From contig JAEXBL010000047.1 of NCBI GenBank assembly GCA_023394015.1, positions 1 through 14,075 of the forward strand: 14,075 bases of DNA, written 5' to 3'. This DNA comes from Pseudomonadota bacterium (GTDB taxonomy: Bacteria > Pseudomonadota > Gammaproteobacteria > Burkholderiales > Burkholderiaceae_C). The notes below the pieces were generated by a model. It was not told the origin of the DNA. It saw only the letters and a program-made list of their open reading frames with translations, and did no database searches. A program made the translations under genes and the position numbers. Each line of letters starts with the position of its first letter. Position 1 is the first letter of the stretch. Positions 8,901 to 14,075 of the stretch are shown here, piece by piece.

Positions 8901-8987
8901 TCGATGCGGGCGCCGGGCGCAGCCAGGGTTGCCGCGCCGGGTGGCCAGGCGCTGGTGGTGACGGGAAAGAAAGGGAGGGGCCGGGCG

Positions 8988-9665
8988 TCAGCCGGCGTCG
9001 CCGCGCAGGCGATCGGACGCATACACCGCGGCCTGCACGCGCGAGCTCAAGCCGAGCTTGCGCAGAATGTGCTGCACGTGGATCTTCACCGTGGTCTCGG
9101 CGATCGACAGCTCGCGCGCGATCTCCTTGTTGCTGGCGCCCCGGGCGATCTCGCGCAGCACCTCCTCCTCGCGCGGGGACAGGGGCGAGGCGGGCGCCGG
9201 CTCGGGTTCGGTGGCGGGCGCGGGCTCCGGCTCGCCCTGGCCGCGCACGGCGGCCCCCAGCTTGTCCATCATTTCGGGGCTGATCACCGGCTCGCCGCGC
9301 GCGGCGCGGCGGATGGCATCGCCCAGCAGGTCGCCATCGATGGTCTTGAGCAGGTAGCCCTGCGCGCCGTGCCGCAGCGCCGAGGCCAGGTCCTGCCCGT
9401 CCTCGCTCACCGTCAGCATCAGCACCCGGCTGTCGGGCGAGGCCTCATGCAGCCCGGCGATGGCGTCCACACCCAGCACGCCGGGCAGGTGGTTGTCCAG
9501 CAGGATGACCTGGGGCCGCAGGCCCGGCACCAGGCGCAGGGCCTCGGCGGCGTCGGCGGCCTCGCCGACCACGCGCAAGCCCTCGTCCAGGCCCACGAGG
9601 GCGATCAGCCCGCGGCGAAACAGGGTGTGGTCGTCGACCACGAAAACGGTGATGGGATGGTTCAT
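8988..9665 (-). CDS. narL: NarL, nitrate/nitrite response regulator (receiver + LuxR-type HTH)
   Basis: A 225-residue two-component response regulator, cognate to NarX. The receiver domain covers about residues 5-122 with the acidic pair Asp11/Asp12, phospho-acceptor Asp57 (LLDNHLPG), Thr85 and Lys107. The C-terminal LuxR/NarL-type DNA-binding domain covers about 160-218 (LSPREEEVLREIARGASNKEIARELSIAETTVKIHVQHILRKLG in shortened form: LSPREEEVL, SNKEIAREL, TTVKIHVQHILRKL). Phosphorylated NarL binds TACYYMT heptamers at nar promoters. The linker contains two copies of EPEPAPA (145-151, 153-159), an acidic, proline-rich stretch. The ATG (9665-9663) overlaps the narX stop as ATGA, indicating translational coupling to narX. 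All catalytic residues are intact although the partner narX is interrupted. Confidence 0.95.
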   Translation of the reverse strand: MNHPITVFVVDDHTLFRRGLIALVGLDEGLRVVGEAADAAEALRLVPGLRPQVILLDNHLPGVLGVDAIAGLHEASPDSRVLMLTVSEDGQDLASALRHGAQGYLLKTIDGDLLGDAIRRAARGEPVISPEMMDKLGAAVRGQGEPEPAPATEPEPAPASPLSPREEEVLREIARGASNKEIARELSIAETTVKIHVQHILRKLGLSSRVQAAVYASDRLRGDAG

Positions 9666-11548
9666 GCGGGCTCGACGGCGACGGGCGACGCGGCGGGCAA
9701 CTCGATGCGCACGCGGGTGCCGCCCCCGCCGGGGGTGGAGCTCACGTCGATGTGGGCACCGATGCGCTGGGCGCGCTCGCGCATGATGCCCAGGCCCACG
9801 TGCATCGAGTCCGGCGCCACCAGCGCCGGGTCGAAGCCGCGGCCGTCGTCGCGCACCTCGAAGCGCCAGGGGTGGCGCTGCACCCGCAGCTCGACACGCT
9901 GCGCACCGGGGTGCTTGCGCACGTTCGACTAGGCCTCCTGCACCATGTGCAGGACCTGGATCTGGACGTCGGGGGGCAGCGGCAGGCCATGGCCCGACAT
10001 GCTGAGCGTGGTCGCCAGCCCCGTCTGGTGCTCGAACTTGGACAGCGTGGCGCGCAGCGCCTCCTCGATGTCCTCGTGCTGGGTGCGCGTGCGAAAGTGC
10101 ACCAGCAGCTCGCGCACGTCGGCGTAGCACCCGCGAACCCCGGTGTCCAGCTCGGCCATGCTGCGGTCGCGCGCCTCGGTGTTGCCCTTGGCCACGGCAT
10201 CGCGCAGCAACTGGGTCTGGATCTTGAGGAAGGCCAGGGACTGGGCGATGGGGTCGTGCAACTCGCGCGCGATCAGGCCGCGCTCCTCGGCCACCGCTGC
10301 CTCGCGCTCCAGTGCGGTGGCGCGAACGCTTTCCATGGAGCTGGCCAGGTGGTGCGCCATGGTGGAGAGCAGCTCGCGCGTGTCCTGCGGCAGGTCGCGG
10401 GCGTCGCGAAAGAACAGCGACACCTCGCCCAGCAGCCGGTGCTGCAGCCGAACGGGGATGCTGACGACGGTCTTGAAACCCGCCTCGTGGCAATGTAGCC
10501 GCCGCTGCCCCGCGGCCGGCATGATGGGGATGACGCGCATGTGCGCCGTTTCCGACACTTGGCCGCATTCGCAGCTGCCGGCCAGGAGGCAGTGCTCCTG
10601 CTCGGCCAGCGTGCGCGGCATCCCGTCGGCGGCCAGCAGCATGTAGCGCTGGTTGGCCTCGTCCGACCAGCGCACGGCGGCGGCGTCGCAGCCGGCCACT
10701 TGGCGGATCTGCTGCACGAAGCCCTGGGCCAGTTCCTCCAGGCTGCTGGCCTCGACGCCCAGTGCGCTCACCGCGTACAGCGCCGACAGGCGCTGGTTCT
10801 GGACCTCGATGCTCGCTGTCTTCTCGCGCACCTTGGATTCCAGGTCGGCGTGCGAGGCCTGCAAGGCATGCGCCATGAGGTTGAAGCCGGCGGCCAGCTG
10901 GCCGAACTCGTCATCGGTCTCGACCTCCAGGCGCGTGCCCAGGTCGCCCTGGCGCAGGCGTGCCAGGGCTTGCTGCAGTTGCGCGACCGGGTGCAGCACC
11001 AGCCAGTAGCTCACCGCCATGAAGGCCACCGCCGCGACGATCGCCAGGGCCACCAGAAACTGCTGGAACAGGTGCAGGCTGGCGGTCCAGCGCATGATCT
11101 GGATCTCGATCGCCTCGACGAAGCCATCGAGTTCGTGCACGAAGGCGTCGCCACGGGCCACGGCCGCGCTGGCGCTCTCCGTGGAGGCGCTTGTTTGCCA
11201 TTCATGCTGAATGGCCAGCCATTGCGACTGGATGTGGTCGTATTGGGCACGGGTCCCATCGCTCCAGGGCACGAACAGCGGCCGCGCCGGATCGCCGGTG
11301 CGCAGCAACTCCAAGCCGGCGGCAAAGCGCTGCTGGAGCTGCTCGAACTCGCGCGGGGATTCGTTTTGCTGCGCCAGAATCATGCGCAGCATGTTCATGC
11401 GCAGGCGCCCGGCCTCGTTCACGGCGGCGGCGCCGCCCTCCAGCCGCCACGTCATCCAAAGGGTGAAGCCGATGGCGCCCAGGCCCACCAGCAAGAAAAC
11501 CATGCCCATGCTCAACAGCTTGGTGGACAGCGTGGCCTTCTTGCGCAT
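9662..11548 (-). pseudogene. narX: NarX, nitrate/nitrite sensor histidine kinase, interrupted by an in-frame amber codon
   Basis: Membrane sensor that would phosphorylate NarL. The frame spans 628 codons (E. coli NarX 598 residues) with TAG at codon 540. Seen in order: a short basic N-terminus, TM1 (about 11-33), a periplasmic nitrate-binding P-box (VNEAGRLRMNMLRM, 43-56), a periplasmic helical domain, TM2 (about 164-185), HAMP (about 186-238), a cysteine-containing central module (C287, C320, C326, C328, C353), and the HisKA_3 H-box with His431 (ARELHDPIAQS). The ATPase domain begins at LHMVQEA, then TAG, then SNVRKH, and continues with DDGRGFD (567-573), HVGLGIMRERA (583-593) and GGGGTRVRIELP. 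The stop therefore sits in the N-box where Leu is normal (QEALSN). A 539-residue product would lack ATP binding. The start at 11548 has no clear Shine-Dalgarno; an in-frame ATG 48 nt upstream overlaps the FNR-like box and is less likely. Sequencing error is possible. Confidence 0.9.
9929..9931 (-). other. narX: In-frame amber codon in the narX N-box
   Basis: Codon 540 reads TAG between GTG CAG GAG GCC (Val-Gln-Glu-Ala) and TCG AAC GTG (Ser-Asn-Val). Codon frame is identical on both sides: 9931 and the terminal stop at 9664 are both whole-codon distances from the ATG at 11548. Related kinases have Leu here, and a single T-to-A change from TTG would give TAG. The next possible start is GTG at 9922, with AGGAGG 11 nt upstream, and would yield an 86-residue ATPase fragment. 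Confidence 0.9.
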
Positions 11549-11553
11549 GGGGC

Positions 11554-11596
11554 AGTGTAGGGCGCGGGGCTTCGTCCTGCCCTTGACCCACATCAT
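11554..11596 (-). promoter_or_regulatory. FNR/Anr-type class II promoter for narXL
   Basis: On the minus strand ATGAT-GTGG-GTCAA (11596-11583) matches the FNR consensus TTGAT-N4-ATCAA at 8 of 10 positions and keeps the TGA-N6-TCA core. A -10-like TACACT lies at 11559-11554, 23 nt downstream of the box, the spacing expected when FNR sits at about -41.5. This predicts a transcription start at 11548-11546, that is, at or next to the narX ATG. Control of narXL by an oxygen-sensing FNR/Anr regulator is known in denitrifying pseudomonads. The sites are read by eye and untested. Confidence 0.55.
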
Positions 11597-11703
11597 GTCT
11601 GCAGGGCTGTTCCTGCCCCGCCTTGCGCAGCGAGCCCGATGCTTCAAGCCCTCTGTCGCCCCTCGGCTGCCCGGGGCGGCTTGGGCCGGGATGCCCACCT
11701 GAT

Positions 11704-11732
11704 TTGCGTTCTTGCCGGACTGGTGCGACAAT
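11704..11732 (+). promoter_or_regulatory. Possible sigma70-type promoter for the DEAD-box helicase
   Basis: TTGCGT (11704-11709) and GACAAT (11727-11732) are separated by 17 bp, the optimal spacing. The -35 matches consensus at 3 of 6 positions and the -10 at 4 of 6. It would give a 5' leader of about 360 nt before the helicase ATG. It is the best pair I could find on this strand, but weak. Confidence 0.3.
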
Positions 11733-12008
11733 CCATCTCTTGTGCAGTCAAGGCCCTGACCCTGGCGCACAAGTTGAGCAGACCACATCTTCCTTCTCGC
11801 CCGCGGCCGCCCATGCGTTGATTTTTGGCGGCCTTCGCTTTCAACCTTTCCCCCATCCCATTGTGTTGCGCCGCCAAGCGGCTGCGCGCGCAGGCGATGG
11901 ATTCGGGATGGGCCAGGCGCAAAAGTGCACTGTTGCATACCGGGTCTCGACCGCTCTGGCGTTGTCGGACTCGCGCTGTCGGATGGTGGGTGTCGATTCA
12001 TGAACCTC

Positions 12009-12048
12009 GGGCACTTGGGTGCCCCCACCATGACACGCGCAAGGCGTG
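12009..12048 (+). other. Hairpins in the presumed 5' leader of the helicase gene
   Basis: GGGCAC-TTGG-GTGCCC (12009-12024) is a perfect 6-bp stem with a four-base loop. CACGC-GCAAG-GCGTG (12034-12048) is a 5-bp stem just downstream. Both lie 50-90 nt before the helicase ATG. Neither is followed by a T-run, so they are not ordinary terminators. A role in leader-based control of the helicase is only a possibility. Confidence 0.35.
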
Positions 12049-12100
12049 CGGCGACGAAGCAGCCGCTGCCCAGGCGTGCGAGAAAGCAGAGAAGAGAACC

Positions 12101-13747
12101 ATGGCCTCCTTCGAGGAAAACACGCCGTTCGCGCTGGATGCATCGGCGCCGGAAGCTACTGAAACCGTAGCCACCCCCAACCCTTTCACCGCCCTGGGCC
12201 TGGCCCCCGAGCTGGTGGCCGCCGTCACCGACCTGGGCTTTACCGAGCCCACGGCCGTGCAGCAGCGCGCCATTCCGCTGGCGCTGGGCGGGCACGCCGA
12301 GGGCTTCAACGACCTGATGGTCAGCAGCCAGACCGGCAGCGGCAAGACCGCGGCCTTCTTGCTGCCCGTGCTGCACACGCTGCTCGGCCAGCAGGCCGAG
12401 GCCGCCGCGCGCGAGCAGGCTGCGTGGGATGCCCAGGTGGCCGCCGCCCTGGCTGCTGGCGAGCCCGCGCCCAAGCGGCCGCGCCGCAAGAACCCCACCG
12501 ACCGCCGCCACTTCAAGCCCGCCGTGCCCGGCGCGCTGGTGCTGTGCCCCACGCGCGAGCTGGCGCAGCAGGTGGCGGCCGACGCCATCGACCTGGTCAA
12601 GCACTGCCGCGGCCTGCGCATCGCCAACATCGTGGGCGGCATGCCCTACCACCTGCAGATCGCCCGGCTGCAGAACGCCAACCTGGTGGTCGCCACGCCG
12701 GGCCGCCTGCTCGATCTGGCCGGCAGTGGGCAGATCAAGCTCGATGAGGTGCGCTTTCTGGTCATGGACGAGGCCGACCGCATGCTGCACCTGGGCTTTG
12801 CCGACGCCCTGGCCGAGGTGCACCAGCTCACGTCGCAGCGTCAGCAGACCATGATGTTCAGCGCCACGTTTGCGCCACGCATCCAGCAGCTGGCCCTGCG
12901 CGTGATGCACGACGGCGGCAGCAAGGTGCAGAAGGTGCAGGTCGACACGCCGCAGCAAAGCCACGCCAACATCCGGCAGGAGCTGTACTGGGCCGACAGC
13001 GCCGAGCACCGCCGCCGCCTGCTCGACTATTGGCTGCGCGACCCGAGCATCGACCAGGCCATCGTCTTCGCCTGCACGCAGATCGAATGCGAGCAACTGG
13101 CCGAAGACCTGCAGCAGGCCGGCTTTGCCGCCGTGTCGCTGCACGGCGCCCTGAGCCAGGCGGTGCGCAACCGCCGCCTGGGCGCGCTGCGCAACGGCCG
13201 CGTGCAGATCCTGGTGGCCACCGACGTGGCCGCGCGCGGCATCGATGTGCCCAGCATCACCCACGTCATCAACTACGGCCTGCCGATGAAGGCCGAGGAC
13301 TACACCCACCGCATCGGCCGCACCGGCCGGGCCGGACGCGACGGCCTGGCCGTCACCCTGGCCGAGTTCCGCGACCGCCGCCGCCTGGCCGACATCGAGG
13401 TCTACACGCAGCAGCACTTCCGCCCGCTCACCATCGACGGGCTGGAGCCGACCAAGTTCTTCCCGCCGGTTCAGGAGCAGCGCCCGCCCGCGCGCAAGGG
13501 CGGCCTGGGCGCGCCTGGTGGCGCACGTCCGGGCGCGCGCAGTGGCGCGCCGCGCCGCACGTTCGGCGAACCGCGTGGGCCCAAGCCGATCGGCGGCGGC
13601 TTCAAGGACAAGCCTGGCTTTGGCGCCCGTCCCAAGAGCGTGGACAGTTATAAGAAAGCCAGCCCCTTCAAGCCGACGGCCCGCCCCGCCGCCCGCGCCG
13701 GCGCGCCGCGCGCCAAGCCCTACGCACCGGGCAAGGCCGCGCGCTGA
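12101..13747 (+). CDS. DEAD-box ATP-dependent RNA helicase (RhlE/CsdA-like group)
   Basis: Unwinds RNA duplexes using ATP; relatives act in ribosome assembly, RNA decay and cold adaptation. The 548-residue product contains all core motifs: Q-motif region (NPFTALGL...PTAVQQRAIP, 27-59), motif I SSQTGSGKT (75-83), Ia PTRELAQQ (150-157), Ib TPGRLLD (199-205), II DEAD (223-226), III SAT (254-256), IV IVFACT (321-326), V ATDVAARGID (373-382), VI HRIGRTGRAGR (403-413). Two features stand out: an Ala-rich then basic insertion of roughly 30-40 residues between motifs I and Ia (about 98-140, with KRPRRK), and a disordered Gly/Pro/Arg/Lys-rich tail from about 455, likely for RNA binding. The ATG at 12101 follows a weak AGAGAAGAGAA purine run and begins the family-like N-terminus; the frame is open back to 11825 but that part looks non-coding. 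The exact subfamily (RhlE, DbpA, CsdA) was not resolved. Confidence 0.93.
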   Translation: MASFEENTPFALDASAPEATETVATPNPFTALGLAPELVAAVTDLGFTEPTAVQQRAIPLALGGHAEGFNDLMVSSQTGSGKTAAFLLPVLHTLLGQQAEAAAREQAAWDAQVAAALAAGEPAPKRPRRKNPTDRRHFKPAVPGALVLCPTRELAQQVAADAIDLVKHCRGLRIANIVGGMPYHLQIARLQNANLVVATPGRLLDLAGSGQIKLDEVRFLVMDEADRMLHLGFADALAEVHQLTSQRQQTMMFSATFAPRIQQLALRVMHDGGSKVQKVQVDTPQQSHANIRQELYWADSAEHRRRLLDYWLRDPSIDQAIVFACTQIECEQLAEDLQQAGFAAVSLHGALSQAVRNRRLGALRNGRVQILVATDVAARGIDVPSITHVINYGLPMKAEDYTHRIGRTGRAGRDGLAVTLAEFRDRRRLADIEVYTQQHFRPLTIDGLEPTKFFPPVQEQRPPARKGGLGAPGGARPGARSGAPRRTFGEPRGPKPIGGGFKDKPGFGARPKSVDSYKKASPFKPTARPAARAGAPRAKPYAPGKAAR

Positions 13748-13748
13748 G

Positions 13749-14075
13749 TTGCTGGAGACGATCGCCCCAGCGCCGCGTTGGCACGCACGGCCACTGGCGC
13801 CCACCGACGTGCCGACGCTGATCGACGTGCAGGCCGCCTGCTACGGCGCCGAGTTTCTGGAAGGCGCGGCGGTGTACGCCCGGCGCCTGGCCAGCCCGGC
13901 CCAGTGCAGCCTGGCCGTGGCGGGAGAAGGCGGCGCGCTGCTGGCCTACCTGGCCGCCTGCTGGTCGGTGCGAGGCGCCGTCACGCCGCTGCACGGCGAC
14001 TTCGCCGCCCACGACGCGGCCGACACGCTGTACCTGCACGACCTGGCCGTGCACCCCGCGCATGCCGGTCGGGGC
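13749..14075 (+). CDS. GNAT-family N-acetyltransferase (5' part only, start uncertain)
   Basis: Open for 109 codons to the window edge. The end carries a GNAT core: LYLHDLAVHPAHAGRG, where the LxDLAVHP beta strand leads into the acetyl-CoA pyrophosphate loop (expected Q/RxxGxG/A; GRG is visible before the cut). The earlier part, PTDVPTLIDVQAACYG, is the usual first helix region. The acceptor substrate cannot be told. There is no in-frame ATG: the frame begins directly after the helicase stop, and TTG at 13749 (1 nt after the TGA, with AAGG 12 nt upstream) is the most plausible start. This suggests translational coupling to the helicase. Codon use matches the neighbours. Confidence 0.75.
   Translation, partial: MLETIAPAPRWHARPLAPTDVPTLIDVQAACYGAEFLEGAAVYARRLASPAQCSLAVAGEGGALLAYLAACWSVRGAVTPLHGDFAAHDAADTLYLHDLAVHPAHAGRG

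Larger units (their letters stand above)
8769..8987 (-). promoter_or_regulatory. narL-narK1 intergenic region, presumed nar operon control region
   Basis: A 219-bp gap between narL and narK1, both on the minus strand. I read both strands for an FNR/Anr box (TTGAT-N4-ATCAA) and found none, and no convincing -35/-10 pair; CATAGT at 8901-8896 is the best -10-like hexamer. No hairpin followed by a T-run is present, so nothing obvious stops read-through from narXL. The gap does hold a degenerate NarL-type site, an inverted repeat and a direct repeat, listed separately. Calling it the operon control region rests on position and the candidate NarL site. Confidence 0.45.
11549..12100. other. Divergent intergenic region between narX and the DEAD-box helicase
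   Basis: 552 bp without a supported gene. The narX-proximal end holds the FNR-type promoter. Toward the helicase I see one sigma70-like candidate and two short hairpins in the presumed leader. A further small stem, GCCGC-CAA-GCGGC, is at 11870-11882. TTGAT at 11818-11822 is an FNR half-site without a partner. No tRNA, repeat array or mobile-element end was recognised. Base composition is visibly less G+C-rich than the flanking genes in places (for example 11820-11870), as expected for non-coding DNA. Confidence 0.6.

Noticed and set aside
11594..11596. Alternative narX start 16 codons upstream
   Set aside because: It lies inside the FNR-like box, has no Shine-Dalgarno and would add non-conserved residues before TM1.
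11825..12100. N-terminal extension of the helicase by 92 codons
   Set aside because: No ATG with a ribosome site, less coding-like composition, and the ATG at 12101 gives a normal distance to the Q motif.
12000..12170. 56-codon Arg/Lys-rich frame overlapping the helicase start
   Set aside because: No Shine-Dalgarno, runs out of frame into the helicase gene, and its basic composition fits chance reading of G+C-rich DNA. A leader peptide cannot be excluded.
11549..13804. Upstream extension of the narX frame antisense to the helicase
   Set aside because: No sensor-kinase features upstream of the TM1 region, and the stretch is opposite the DEAD-box gene and its promoter.
1..14075. Mobile elements, CRISPR arrays, tRNA/rRNA genes or phage remnants
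   Set aside because: No transposase, terminal repeat pair, spaced direct-repeat array or RNA gene pattern was recognised on either strand.

Overview
The window is strongly G+C-rich, with G or C at most third codon positions. It carries a denitrification-type nitrate respiration locus followed by two housekeeping-type genes. Gene order (narX-narL-narK1-narK2-narG-narH-narJ, with narI expected just outside) and protein character suggest a betaproteobacterium, most likely Burkholderiales/Comamonadaceae. That assignment rests on gene content and codon use, not on a database match.

Layout. Minus strand, read from high to low coordinates: narX sensor kinase (11548 to 9662), narL response regulator (9665 to 8988, overlapping narX by 4 bases), a 219-bp gap holding possible control sites, narK1 nitrate/proton symporter type (8768 to 7473), narK2 nitrate/nitrite antiporter type (7450 to 6035), narG catalytic subunit (6010 to 2219), narH iron-sulfur subunit (2195 to 672) and narJ assembly chaperone (657 to the left edge, C-terminus cut off). 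From narK1 on, genes are 14 to 24 bp apart and each has a visible Shine-Dalgarno sequence, so they read as one operon. A 552-bp divergent intergenic region follows. On the plus strand lie a DEAD-box RNA helicase (12101-13747) and the start of a GNAT acetyltransferase (13749 to the right edge).

How the genes work together. NarX senses nitrate/nitrite in the periplasm and phosphorylates NarL, which controls the nar operon together with an oxygen-responsive FNR/Anr-type regulator. NarK1 and NarK2 import nitrate and exchange it for nitrite. NarG and NarH, with the unseen membrane subunit NarI, reduce nitrate to nitrite using quinol electrons, and NarJ helps insert the molybdenum cofactor into NarG.

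Most notable points. (1) narX has an in-frame amber codon (TAG, codon 540) inside the N-box of its ATPase domain, directly before the conserved Ser-Asn. The frame is otherwise intact to the end of the kinase. It is a very recent pseudogene, a sequencing error, a readthrough site or a split kinase. (2) An FNR-like box and a -10 element sit upstream of narX with class II promoter geometry, which would place the transcription start at or next to the narX ATG, predicting a leaderless message. (3) No FNR box is visible in front of narK1, but a degenerate NarL-type 7-2-7 site is. I see no mobile elements, CRISPR arrays, tRNA or rRNA genes. This is a recognisable nitrate respiration locus rather than a new system.
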